From the NCBI RefSeq assembly GCF_026151205.1, contig NW_026971827.1, forward strand, positions 1-35,785: DNA of 35,785 nt, read 5' to 3'. Positions within the stretch are counted from its first letter, which is position 1. Each line of letters begins with the position of its first letter. The notes beneath the pieces are model-generated. The model ran no database searches and was not told the DNA's origin. It saw only the letters and a program-made list of their open reading frames with translations. This document shows positions 11,201-21,065 of the stretch, piece after piece. The DNA is from Bolinopsis microptera (taxonomy: Eukaryota > Ctenophora > Tentaculata > Lobata > Bolinopsidae). Position numbers and translations under genes: made by a program.

Positions 11201-11717
11201 AACCATCAATTTTGTATAGATCTTTATTTTCCTCATCAATGTTTGTTTCAGCTAGCGCAATAACTGCAAATTTCTCATCATATTGACTCATATCAGTAAT
11301 AAAGCTGTCAAAGTTAGATGCGTTCCCATCAATGTTGTTAAACACAATAGATATGAACGGCTTGTTATGGTTAAGTATGTTTTTTGACAGCCGGTTGAAA
11401 TTTGTCATGTTATAAGACCTACAGTCTTTTAGAATGTTTGAAATAGTCTCCATATCTTCGTCTCTTTCTACAGTGTTGGGATCATATTTGTCATAAATAA
11501 TTGAGTTGAAAGGATTGTACCTTTGGGATTTGAAGGCGAAACATTGACTGCAGTGCCACATTTGTTTAACATGGTCAAATTTAAAGCTCTGTTCAGAACA
11601 TTTGGCATGATATATTGTATCGCAACACTCACATATTATGACTTTATGATGGCTTAGTACATTGCTATCACAACCTGGACATCTCTCTCTTGTAATATTA
11701 AAGTTTATTGAGGTCAT
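8286..11717 (-). CDS. LINE ORF2: PHD finger, AP endonuclease, reverse transcriptase
   Basis: This is the 1143-residue replication protein of the element; it nicks target DNA and copies the RNA at the nick. Residues about 13-60 form a PHD-type zinc finger (CPGC..CECC..YHAKC..WHCSQC). An exonuclease-endonuclease-phosphatase domain follows, with AETNID (about 157), GDFNVD (about 265) and SHHNPI (about 330, with His where SDH is usual). The reverse transcriptase shows YKKGD and NYRPVS, DLSKAFDT (about 726), GVPQGSVLGP (about 783) and the catalytic FADD (about 811). The tail (FLGVIIDEQLSW and beyond) is typical of CR1-like elements. There is no RNase H. No stop or frameshift is seen. Its ATG overlaps the ORF1 stop as ATGA, implying termination-reinitiation. 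Confidence 0.95.
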   Translation of the reverse strand: MTSINFNITRERCPGCDSNVLSHHKVIICECCDTIYHAKCSEQSFKFDHVKQMWHCSQCFAFKSQRYNPFNSIIYDKYDPNTVERDEDMETISNILKDCRSYNMTNFNRLSKNILNHNKPFISIVFNNIDGNASNFDSFITDMSQYDEKFAVIALAETNIDEENKDLYKIDGYSSEYNSKTDGKKKGSGLGVYIDNKYQYSRIEKLCKCSDNLETLFVEITNTEVPQIAGVVYRPPSGDILDALAELDVLMKFLPSNNVALTGDFNVDLLAQGRNIAEFEQTIYSNNLIPLISIATHAKPGCNESLIDNILVNSTERVLGSGILESKISHHNPIFCFISCNTKESPNDAKLKPKYDYCESNIESFLNDIGRDIYQSNFSYDEEGFEKFVETVHEKVELNFKVDSTAGFQSKRNRLMNPWITSALIKSVFTKGFHYKRWKASCTKINPLGEETLYLKYKEYRSILNKAIKSAKKAHYGKKFELAKGNIKKTWELINELRGKSKKDIKASFLIDGRIVTERREIANGFNIYFSSIARTLNSKVQSSVPSRTVTDGNFNKTKFKQYLKGRERIVNSFFLSPCDEEEISKIIGSLENGKASDISVKVLKKSVNYLSGHISRFFNWFLDNGVFPNKLKTGSITPIYKKGDSRCLDNYRPVSTLPIFGKILEKIIYNRLYNYLSAMNVIYDRQFGFRKQHSTSHAVNYSVNKILNEIEQKNHVIGIFIDLSKAFDTIEHDKLLHKLEHYGVRGIALKTLASYLTNRSQVTSFQTEKSDKCSVEYGVPQGSVLGPLLFLIYINDIVSSSSLAEFVLFADDTNIFVIGSSAQEAFEKANHVMKQVSNYMESNKLHINAGKSCYMHFQPGLSRATQTCARTRPFNRNLTILIDGKKLEKVQCTKFLGVIIDEQLSWEPHLNHLSLKLNSSIVSIKRICKFIPKSEYLKIYNALFMSHLSYCISCWGGIPKHKLNKIFAIQKRCIRLLFGNIPNFDHKEYYLTCARSRTYNEHMASKNYCLEHTKPLFTEQKIMNLENLHMYHTFMELFKILKFDVPQSIKDLFKFCPRNEKLRLIVPLLRLDISQQNFLYTSTKIWNDLSPYVFEICDANVDGIIIPGSSKNSDLSASSGVIKSNLKKHLLSLQNRDDPNTW
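11714..11717 (-). promoter_or_regulatory. ATGA overlap of ORF1 stop and ORF2 start
   Basis: The ORF2 ATG and the ORF1 TGA share bases (ATGA). This arrangement supports translation of ORF2 by termination and reinitiation on a bicistronic RNA, as described for several LINEs. Confidence 0.7.
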
Positions 11718-13547
11718 ATCGGTAAGATATCACCCCTACTACCCCTACTTAGGGCACTCCTATAGTCACCATTTCCACCTTTAAATCTTTCCGTGGACTG
11801 ACTTCCACCACGTTGTACAATACATCGTTTTATATTCATGCAAAATATTTTCAGGCCTTCTCTTCCGAGATGTACAACATCATTGACCAATGGTGTTCCA
11901 TCACGTGAGAATCTACCATACTTAGAAGGCATGCATCCGTTAACAGAACCTAGTACAGAGTTATCTATAATAAACATGTTTTTCCTATTATAAACCATGT
12001 CAACAATCAAACTGTTTAACTCCCCTATACGTGAGTTAACAAACTGTGATTTAGTGGGCAAGAGTAGACTAATATGAACTTTACTATTAGGATAAAATTG
12101 CTGAATTTCACTACATTTCTTCTTAAGCTTAGCAATAAGTGTTCTAGTAGATGGTCTGTTGTTATTGTCCCGAATATCATTGATTCCCGTGTGTATAACA
12201 ATGTTCCGATAAGGGCCTATGTCTTTCGGAGAAGGAATATCATCAATTTTAGCAGCCCACATTCGCTTACCAGGAACCCATTTTCCGAGAGTTCCAACAT
12301 CTTTACCAAATTGAATGTATTTAGTGTTTGAGTCCCCAATTAAAACTGTGCTATTTTTGTAGTAAGGCGCAATATGCCTAAAGGTAAAGCTGTACCTCAC
12401 AGAATTTGTCTCATCAGATTCCTCTTCATCTTCTTCATTAGCGAGGGGTTCAATACCATGATTCCAGATTTCCTGGGACAACCTGGACATCACGTACACA
12501 CTTCCATCTTTGAGCTTTAAGGATTTTTCAGTCGACTTATGCGTGAACTTTATTGTGCGTTCTTCACCAAGAGACACAGTGACTATTATTGATTCAGGGT
12601 CAATAAGTACCTCATTGTCACAGTGCTGAGGGATATGGCTACTGTTGCCTGTATATCTTGTTACAAGGCAAGAGTTCAGCCAGCTCTTCCTATTGGGGAG
12701 AGAGGGACGCACACAGTCCAAAAGATCTTGTATTTCTACTGGAGTTTCCTTTGCCTGATGATATGCTCCTGTATACCAGTATCCATGTTCACCAAAGTAG
12801 ATGACATCCCTGCTGCCACCAACCGAAGAAAAATCTGCACTACTGTCCTCCAGCAGCTTTATAAGTTTGCTGTGAAGCTCAACAGGCACTATATCTTCCT
12901 GATAAGTTATATAAGGGTCACATGCAGGGTCTATAGAAATTTGAGATGCAGTAAAGTGAGGAGAAGTAGTGTTAGGGGTCATAACGATAGAGTTGTCGTT
13001 GGGTAGTTCACCTTCATCAAATTTCTGTGTGGACGTTGAGGGACAAACATGATCATTGATCTTTTCCAATTGCACTTTGATCTGAGTCATCAGGTTATCA
13101 ACATGGTCGAAAGTACTGCTGTTAGTCGAAGGTTGCTCTGTAATAGGAATACTTTTGAGAGAGTCCTTCAGGTCATCAATCTCCTGTTTGAGAGAATAAC
13201 TGGTTGTCTCAAGAGCTGAGCCACTCTCCTTTACTTTCGTAAGTACATCCTTGATAACAGCTATGTCTTCAGTGATGTCTTCAATTCCAGTTACTAATCG
13301 TTCTGTTTTTTTGGAGTGTTCTTTGAAACCGTTCTCCTTGAGTATGAGGTGTTTGATATGCTCGTTGAAGAACTCTATGGTTGTTGTACTATCTTTGAGG
13401 TCCTCATTACATTTGGATATCTTAGCAATGTTGCTAAAGAATTCTGTTAAGGCTTTGGATTTATCCTCCTCCTTCAATCTTCTTGTGTAAGGAAAGATAA
13501 AGCAGTCCGGGCACTTCCAGGAAGTGCTGAGCTTCTTTAGAGAGGTT
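11714..13547 (-). CDS. LINE ORF1: coiled coil, AlkB-like dioxygenase, SGNH esterase
   Basis: Residues are numbered from the codon at 13477, a TTG inside the open frame and not a true start. The frame continues upstream through the second half of a PHD finger (STSWKCPDCF). Residues 1-150 are charged and heptad-like, probably a coiled coil for multimerisation. Residues about 215-370 look like an AlkB-family 2-oxoglutarate/Fe(II) dioxygenase: HCDNE (about 287, HxD), WNHGIEP (about 341, second His) and RYSFTFR (about 364, the 2OG-binding arginine motif). Residues 380-540 look like an SGNH hydrolase: GDSN (about 382), GIND (about 432) and DVVH (about 533, catalytic Asp/His). An esterase is known in CR1 ORF1. 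The oxygenase beside it would suit repair or demethylation of the element's own RNA or cDNA, which is inference. The protein ends in ATGA shared with ORF2. Confidence 0.88.
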
Positions 13548-13833
13548 ACTGTGAGGCAGCCAGGTTAACACAGTTAGAATGGAAGGTCTGCTTACAATTA
13601 ACACATAAGATTGTCACGGGGTTCTTAGACTCTACCAAGCAGGGACACTTGGAGAGTAGCGTGGCTGGAATCGATGCTGGTTCGTTGCTCTCTACATCTA
13701 CAAAGTCTCCATCAGATGTTAGATCTGCATCTGGCTCTGTGTTCCTATTATGTATTCTGCTAGTGACTTTTCGGCAAAACAGGGCTTGAAATTGGGGTGG
13801 ATCCAGCTGACTTGCACCCTCGAGACGAGGCAT
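13546..13833 (-). pseudogene. LINE ORF1 5' part, separated by a frameshift inside the PHD finger
   Basis: This 95-codon frame ends with the first half of a PHD finger (CPCLVES..CVNCKQTFHSNC) and stops after AASQ. The matching second half (WKCPDC) lies directly downstream in another frame. Joining them needs one base restored near 13546-13549 or a -1 shift. No canonical slippery heptamer is visible at the junction, so a one-base deletion is the simplest explanation and ORF1 is probably inactive in this copy. The ORF1 start is uncertain. ATG at 13833 opens this frame, but ATG at 13879, in a CACCATGA context, opens a second protein-like frame (MKRNDKKLDRRSDLFN) that would need a further shift. 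Confidence 0.7.
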
Positions 13834-14029
13834 TAAAGAGGTCCGATCTCCTGTCGAGTTTCTTGTCGTTCCTTTTCATGGTGATAATGGATGCGGAGTA
13901 CAGGGTGAGCGAAGGGGGCCAGGGTCAGACCCATCGAACCAGACCAGTAAACCTGAAACAAGCTAGGCGGCAGTGAGATGAGTAACATATATTTATCAGT
14001 GATCACGTTAAGCTTAGCAGGAATCACCA

Positions 14030-17000
14030 GTAGATTTAAGGCTAGTTAATGAGTTATAAAGTACGATTGAAAATGAATAAAGTATACTGAAACGTCAAAT
14101 GTGTTGGATGAGATGTAAAATGGAGTGAATGTGCAATGATGGGGAAGGGGCTGGGGTAAGGAGGGGCTGCTAAATCATATTCAATGTAAATTTTCAACTT
14201 TATCAATAAACAATCCCACACAAATATTAGTTAGAATCTCAAATCTGAATGGATGTACACATATAAAGGGTAAATAGTCTGCGGGTATTATATATAGAGG
14301 GGGGAAAAAGTGGGGGGAGGGATTTTGCAAGACTGCAGGTGGATATCTTCACTTTTTAGATTTCCATTGACCAACTGTCTTGGGTTGAATTATCTTCTAA
14401 CTATAACACGAATAGGACAGTATAATAATAAAAGCACAGCTAAACCTCAAGTACAATGTTCATAATTTAAAAAATTAATAAACATCTGATAGAACTATCG
14501 ATACTTTTAGAGTTATAACAATCAAAGATATCAGTATAAATTTAAATTTAAGTTTGTCATACATTAAATCAGCAATAAAGTACTTAAGTACGTACTTATC
14601 AATACGTTTCAATATTTGCAGTGGTTCACAAAACCATTGCTTATAATAACTGTTATTTTATTGTGGCACTTCAATTTGAGTGCAAACCGTAATCACCATA
14701 CATTTCAACACTACATACAGCAGTATCATATATATACAAACATTTGAGGATATCCAGACTGCAGCCAAGCAAGTTCACAAGGTTAAAAGTAGGGTCAGGG
14801 TAGGGTCACGTGGATGTGAATGATGATGTTTATGATGGTGTTGATGCTGATTGTAGGAAATGATAATTACTCAACTTGCTTCAAGAGTCCATGGCTAGTC
14901 TTCTGAGTACACGACCCGGCCACCCCGCATCACCCCCACACACCTTTTCCAATTAGTGCTGCATTACTTGCGAACTTGCTTGACTGACATTCTTTTTCGA
15001 CATCCTCAAATTATTTGTTATATATTGCTATGTAAATTGTATAACGTATACTTTATTATTGTATTGTCGTGATCTGCCCAGTGTAGAATGTAGAATGTAA
15101 ACTTATCCTTGCTACATTGCTACATTCCTACACACGGAGTTATTTGTTTGTACAACGGAGACATGTGCCATTGACTTCATTTGGTGCGTTTCGATAATTG
15201 TTATGTGTAGTGTGTGTGTGAGACGTACGTGTGTAAACAGTAGCTGCTTTGTTTGGTCCATCATCTGAGTGTGAACATTAAACATCATCAAACAATGTTC
15301 AGTGTTAGTTTTGAAGTTTTGTAATATTTACAAACAGCCCCTTGTTTTTGTGTTTTTGTATTAAAGCCTTCAGAACATACAATAGAAACTGTCGTCTCCT
15401 TTCTTTAAAAGGAGACGAAAGTTTCTCTTTCTTCTCATACTACTATACTACTAGCTGTTGCAGTTTCATTCATTGTTTTGTATGTGTTTTGCGACAAACT
15501 ATGTTATTGCTATTCAAGGTAAACTTCATGAATTTTCTATTATATGGCTTTTTGGATCATATTAAGTAATGATAAACAATGATTAAGTATGTAAAGAATG
15601 TGTTGTCGCTATTACTTTAGATCAGGGATATTATCTAATTTTCCATTTATAATCAGCTAAACACACGAAACCTGTTTGAAACGTGTCTCCTTCACTACAT
15701 TTACCAGACCAATTATATGGAAACTTGTGCCAGAAACCAAGCTCGAGCCATTATTTTCAATTGTGGGCAGTTCAACTTAAGTCTCTTTTCGGAAGTTTAA
15801 TTTTAGTTTTTGTTGTTTAATTGTTGTTTAATTTGTCAATTCTATTTCCAGTATGAACAGTATGAACTTTGCAAAAACTTCTGGTAGAAAACGCACTTCC
15901 AACTCGTGAGGCCGACCAAGGGGGACCATCGATTATCAGGGGTCAGATCATATCATCAATTAGTGACGTATAATTAGTGATGTGATCCATCAGTAGTAAT
16001 GTGATCCATCAGTAGAATTTTAATTGACCCAGAAATGGACTAGATATAGGGTAGAATCCTCTTCATATCCACAACCATGCATTAACACTGGTATCATACT
16101 TTGCAGCCTTGATTAAGCAGTGTGCAAATGCAGATTTTCTTGCATCCTACATTCTACACGACTTAATCCGTCTATACTCTAGTCTACACTCTACATACTG
16201 GAATGCTGAGTTTAGTATATTATAGATATCTATTTACAATTAATCAGGAAAATTCCATCATCAGGTCGCTACTCAGAGCCAGTTTTTATTGCTTCTTTTC
16301 CCGCTTGTTAACCCTGTTACTTATGAGCTAGTTCTACAGTGTTTACTGCTGTTGATAACCAATACTTTAAGCAGATATCTTTGTAATCCACTGGCGCCTT
16401 GCCCACATCATCCAATATTCACAACATCAAACAGAAAATCACTGATCTCAGATAAGGTCACAAACAGCAGATCCCGATTCCCGCTAAACCTGCTGCAGTG
16501 GTCTGTTACAGTAACTAATAAAACTAATAGAACCACCCGCCAATACCTCTCCTAATAACACTAATTCCACCCAGCCTCAGCACAGCACATTCACTTTTCT
16601 CAAACACGAGCCTCATGTGTGTGTGTGTGTGAAGCCATGTCAAAAACAGCGGTACGTTCTATCTGACCTCCGGCTACAATTTAGCTTAGTTTCTATAACT
16701 ATGTCATATGAAGACATATCAAGACGTCTGTTTCTGTAATTTTTTTGCTTTCACAGTTTACCCCGTACGGTTATCGTGCACAAGCTCAAATATCAGGTTC
16801 ATGTGCTTATTATATCATATCGAGTAGCTGGGTGATATCATCATTTACGTTGGTGTATCATTTTACACGCTTGCGTGCATTCGATAATTTTAAAATGTTG
16901 CCTGGACTATTCTATGATGAGCGACCCATGATGTTATTAATGATGTTATTAATCAGAACGTAATTTGACCTCCAATTCGGACACTTAGCGGATACAGTTA

Positions 17001-17363
17001 TTCCTGTTGTGGATTAAATATTAGATTCATTCAATTCATGCTAGGAACTCAACGTTTCGTCAGTGATACTGTTCGTCAGCTGTGTAAAGTTTTAATTGTG
17101 GGCTCTAGGAATGTTTTGTGTCGTTACTTTCTGCAGGAAAAGAATTGAGACTGTTCATCCGGTAGCGGTGGGTATTCGATTTCATGAGTACAAGATAGCG
17201 ATATAAACAACTTTATAGACCTCTATGAGATTTCATCATATATTTACTGGATAAGGTTTCTTAGTTCGGGCATTATAACAGCTGCACCTCGTAGAATTGG
17301 CATAACCATTAAGACTCTGAGTTTTGACCACCAAATTTGAGGTCTTTTTGGACAATGCTTGAC
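14030..17363. other. Non-coding region with short repeats and hairpins
   Basis: No coding sequence is supported. Seen here are a perfect 11-bp hairpin at 15392-15402/15408-15418 (TCGTCTCCTTT), a 19-bp tandem duplication at 15978-15996/15997-16015 (containing GTGATCCATCAGTAG) and a (GT)n microsatellite at about 16617-16631. A modest G-rich patch lies at 14300-14325. Confidence 0.4.
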
Positions 17364-17457
17364 TTGTGAGCTGCAACTTTACTCCGCATGCGTTTTGCCC
17401 GATTTGTCAAGTTGACAAATTGGGCAAACGCATGCGGAGTAAAGTTGCAGCTCACAA
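17364..17457. repeat. Near-perfect 47-bp inverted repeat with a 1-nt spacer
   Basis: Left arm 17364-17410 and right arm 17412-17457 are reverse complements apart from one extra T and one G/A difference, with a single G between them. The arms start TTGTGAGCTGCAACTTTACT and contain the palindromic GCATGC. There is no open frame. It could be a small foldback element, a hairpin RNA precursor or a cloning/assembly foldback. Confidence 0.8.
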
Positions 17458-18885
17458 CATTATGAGCAGTTGTTATGCTTGCAATGTGATATAGCTTGCT
17501 TTACAGAGCATCATCACTCTCGTGATTGTATGTTTTGCTTGAGAACTGTAATTGTGTACAGTCTAGAATTTAATCGCTATCCGGTTTCGCATTGTTTTGT
17601 CGCGCGCACTCACATTTTCTCCAGCTAAAACGTGATGATTGTTTGGCAAGTCTGGGAAAATTGTTTTCTATTTGCTGTAAACTGCTGTAATTCGAAAAAC
17701 GTTGAATTTTTATATCGTTGTGCACTCCTCGTCACTTAAGCTACAGTCTGTATGCTTTAACATAAACAGGTGCTAATGGTGAAATGCAAATGTGCAAAAA
17801 TGAACTTATTTTGATTATCCGCTGTGGACATTAAAATGAAATATGTTATAATGATTTTGGGTATAACTATAAGCGTGATTAGGATGAATCAATCTTACTA
17901 GACTATAAGGTAAGTTATAGAACTAATAGAACTAGACTATAAGGTAAGTTATAGACTAATAGAACTATACTATAAGGTAAGTTATACTCATGACCGAACA
18001 AGTGCCCAAGGCACGAGTTTTGTCAGGAGTTCTATAAATTGCTTATGGATCGGCACAAGACAACAATCTTACTCTTGGGAACATTTTCCGACCAAAATTT
18101 TGAAATTTTGTACAATTTAACCAAATTGGCAAAAAACTGTATCTACTTTCCACTCGGTGACCACGTGCCCGATAAACCATAAGGTTATCTTGAACCTGGA
18201 TAATATTTTATACTTTATAGTATGTAATATATATGATTATTAGCTTCTCAAAGTTAACATTGAACATTTATAAGAATATAATAAACCAGATAATATGTAA
18301 TAGTAAAAACAGTACCATTTTTACCATGAGCAAGGAAGGAATTTCGTTTTTGCCTCTTATATCTAACATTTATTTTGCGATGATTTATATATAAGAGAAA
18401 ACCGCTAATAATTCAGATAACCTCTCTTAAAAATGAATATATTTGGAGAACAGCTCTCAAGATCACATTTCATCACAGTTGATCTGGAGAGTGGGGAGGA
18501 CAGTTGTAAATAGAGAACATAGTTTAAAGGAGTTACACCTGAATTCACAGCCAGTAGTCAGCCGTAATTACCTTTCTTATTAAACCCAGCTGTAAGCTTT
18601 TAAGGTACACATTTGCAATGAATTCACTCTATACTTCCATACAAGTTGTATGGAAGTACAGAAATGTGGCCACATAATCAATATCATTGTTTAATGTTTT
18701 ATGTTTATGGATATTTTTGACTGTCAATTTTTGTTGTTCGTTTTACATTTTCAGTTTATTTGTAATTTGTTTTTTTGCTACAAAATACTATGTACATGCT
18801 AATCGAAATCAGATTTGACAACTTAACGCGTTTTAACCGTTCCCATGACAACCCGTTATAATATTCGTTACCTTGACAACAGGAA
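17458..18885. other. Non-coding region
   Basis: Besides the minisatellite at 17897-17985, there is a perfect 11-bp hairpin at 18632-18642/18648-18658 (TACTTCCATAC). Nothing coding is supported. Confidence 0.4.
17897..17985. repeat. Tandem repeat, about 33-34 bp, three copies
   Basis: The core ACTATAAGGTAAGTTA recurs at 17902, 17936 and 17969 (periods 34 and 33), joined by AGA(A)CTAATAGAACTA. This is a minisatellite. The core contains GGTAAGT, so each copy mimics a 5' splice site. Confidence 0.7.
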
Positions 18886-19021
18886 ATGGTAAACACATCA
18901 GAACACAAATATAACTCTCCAATACGAAGAGCCACACTGGATAGCAGCTCAGATAATATGGATTATCTACTTTACAATCACGCTCTACCTCTTTCTCGCT
19001 CTTTCTCATCTACTTATACAG
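18886..19021 (+). CDS. Possible first coding exon, unrecognised gene
   Basis: An ATG in good context (AGGAAATGG) at 18886 opens 45 codons, ending at a consensus-like donor (ACAG|GTAAAT) in phase 1. The translation is hydrophilic and protein-like (MVNTSEHKYNSPIRRATLDS), and SSSDNMDYLLYNH follows. I do not recognise it. It may belong with the exon at 19364, but that exon starts in phase 0 at its best acceptor, so an extra exon or the alternative acceptor after 19372 would be needed. Confidence 0.28.
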
Positions 19022-19296
19022 GTAAATTACATCCCCGAAGGTCCTAGACCCGACAAGAAACAGTTTAAAGTAAACTAATTTGATTAAAATCATTTGAAAT
19101 CTCAACAATGACATTACCCCACGGTGTTTCCAATAAACAATTACTTAATTTCAAGCCAGTCACCATCAACTACCCCTCCTCGACTCAGCCGAATGATAGG
19201 AAACTTAATTGAGGGTTAAATGAGGAGGGATGCATGTTAAAAAGTTCAATAAACTTTCTAGGATACCCCTTCAGTGCATACTGTAAACATAGTACT

Positions 19297-19362
19297 ATTA
19301 AACTATATTAACTAATTAACTATTATATTAACTATATTAACTATTAACTATATTAACTATCA
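19297..19362. repeat. AT-rich microsatellite (TTAACTATA units)
   Basis: Repeated TTAACTAT/ATATTAAC units fill about 65 bp immediately before the candidate exon at 19364. Several copies resemble branch-point sequences. Confidence 0.6.
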
Positions 19363-19363
19363 G

Positions 19364-19552
19364 GCACAGAAAGAACCACATGTAAACGCAGGAGGGGTCT
19401 CTTATGTACGGTTTTGTAACGACCGCCTTTATCTGGCGATAGTGGAGATGTCCATTAACGAGTGGGGGATACTGAGGATGGTGACAACGGGCAGGTCTGC
19501 GAGACCTGGAGACTTGCTCATCACATGGCTTATTTTACATCTCTTGTCCCGG
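19364..19552 (+). CDS. Possible internal coding exon, unrecognised gene
   Basis: A 63-codon open stretch runs from a CAG acceptor (ACTATCAG|GCACAG, weak pyrimidine tract within an AT microsatellite) to a strong donor (CCGG|GTAAGT). It is phase 0 at both ends. The translation (AQKEPHVNAGGVSYVRFC, then LYLAIVEMSINEWGILRM and a hydrophobic LLITWLILHLLSR) looks like folded protein, not noise. It joins in frame to the segment at 19832. The family is not recognised. Confidence 0.35.
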
Positions 19553-19831
19553 GTAAGTTTGTTGTGGTTGTTTGGAAGTTTTAGATCAAGATGTGGAGAG
19601 TGCAGTTTTATAGCGGTGGAATGAACAGGTTTGCTGAGTGGTAACTAAGTTAGGGTTGTTCGCACTTCGCTAAGTTAACTGTCAACTGATTGTTTAAATT
19701 GTGCTATTTAATAAATCAGTTTTAATCACACTATATAATATATATCAGAGTAACATTTTTATTTACACGGATATGAAATGAAGGTATACTAATGTTAATG
19801 CACTTATAAACCTGACTTATTTCTTTTGCAG

Positions 19832-19885
19832 GATAATATTTCTGTGGATCAGGCAGCACGCATTTTACAGGGGACGCTATGCTAA
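19832..19885 (+). CDS. Possible terminal coding exon, in phase with 19364-19552
   Basis: A good acceptor (TTATTTCTTTTGCAG) precedes 17 codons (DNISVDQAARILQGTLC) and a TAA in phase 0, matching the phase of the preceding exon. An alternative frame stays open to a GTAAAC donor at 19920, so this could instead be an internal exon. Confidence 0.3.
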   Translation, partial: DNISVDQAARILQGTLC

Positions 19886-21065
19886 AGACAATGACCAACA
19901 AGAAACTCGCTGCATTCAGGTAAACAATAGAATGATCCATCCGGAAACTTAATGTTCGTCCACATTACCTAAAAACAGCGGAAGACAAAAATAAGGACCC
20001 TTCATTTTTAAAACAAAAAAAAAAAAAAAATTCGAATTAAGATAATAGGTAGTCTGCGACAGAAGAAGACCCCGCCAGAACGAAAGAAAACCGCGATCAG
20101 GGTGGTTTACGGTTAATGTTGTAACCTCTATTCCTGTAATAACCATTGCAGCCAGGTCGTGCACCTGTTGTACACTTGATACTTAGATTGAAATGGGCAC
20201 TGAACTGACGCACCCAATAAGGGTAAAGAAAAAATAAAGTATTAGTATGCTTTTTTAAAAAAAAAAAACAAAGGAAAAGGGAAGAACAGAAGGAAAGAAG
20301 AAAATATATTTGCAAATCACCTTTCAGTTGGGTGTAGAGTAGTGCTAGATCTTTGATAGTTGGTTCCGGTTTTCTTCATGAGGCTACTTTTGGGTCACCA
20401 GCTAACGCAGAGAATCACATGAGTTATGTGATAGTAGAAATCATGGAAGTTACACTGGAAAAATAAAGCAAGTGTTCTGCTTTTCTATGCTATAGGTTGG
20501 TCCCTTACAGTTGACTTGATATTTTAATATATCCAAGTCAGGTTATTATACCTGAAAAATAAAAAAACAAAAACAAACAACAAAAAACAAAAAAAAAAAA
20601 AACCAATAAATAGTCGAAGGTCCCTTCCTAAATTGTCTAATTTGTGTTTCACAGCTTTATTCACAGCAAATAATTTAAAAAGTTTAAACTGAGACACCCA
20701 AACCAAATTCCGCAGCGATATCCCTTACTCGGTTTTTACCAAGTTCCCTCTTCTTTCCTCTTCACCTCCCTACCAATATGGAACGACGTATAAAGTAGAG
20801 AGACGGGGGGGAGGCGGAGTGTTGGTGAAGTTTGGATGATCGAGAAGAGTGAGACCATGAACATTATCATTGGGGTATTATCAGGAAAAGTGCAGACTTC
20901 TAACTTAAATCTGTGGGAACAGGTCGGTCATTTATTATTTTTAACGTAGAGCTTATTGTCTGAATCTTGAACAGTTTGTTATTACAAATATTTTAATAAA
21001 AAAAAATCTTTAAGACAGATGTTTCTAATTTTTTATAGACAAACTTTGGGGGCCACATTGATTAC
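19886..21065. other. Non-coding region with poly(A) tracts
   Basis: A-rich runs lie near 20012-20028, 20257-20270 and 20555-20602. A minus-strand open stretch at about 20720-20920 sits behind an excellent acceptor (CCTGTTCCCACAG) but has no convincing protein character. Confidence 0.35.

Larger units (their letters stand above)
7905..13990 (-). mobile_element. CR1-like non-LTR retrotransposon, nearly full length
   Basis: From its 5' end (right) to its 3' end (left), the element has a short leader, ORF1 (13833-11714), ORF2 (11717-8286), a 3' UTR with a conserved-looking stem-loop (8063-8001), an AATAAA at 7945-7940 and a terminal tandem repeat of 16 bp (7942-7911). There is no LTR, no RNase H and no poly(A) tail. 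APE-type endonuclease plus reverse transcriptase, PHD fingers, an esterase in ORF1 and a short 3' tandem repeat together point to the CR1/L2 group of the jockey superfamily. ORF2 is intact over 1143 codons, so the insertion is young or was recently active. The 5' end is approximate (13.88-14.03 kb), and I could not find a target-site duplication. Confidence 0.88.

Noticed and set aside
12623-13006. 127-codon plus-strand frame, the longest opposite ORF1
   Set aside because: Antisense to the AlkB-like region, whose catalytic motifs are on the minus strand.
13833-14027. 64-codon frame just upstream of ORF1
   Set aside because: Probably the LINE 5' leader; no domain and no similarity to known ORF1 starts that I can see.
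20720-20920. Minus-strand open stretch behind a strong acceptor
   Set aside because: No convincing donor or partner exon, and a hydrophobic, low-information translation.
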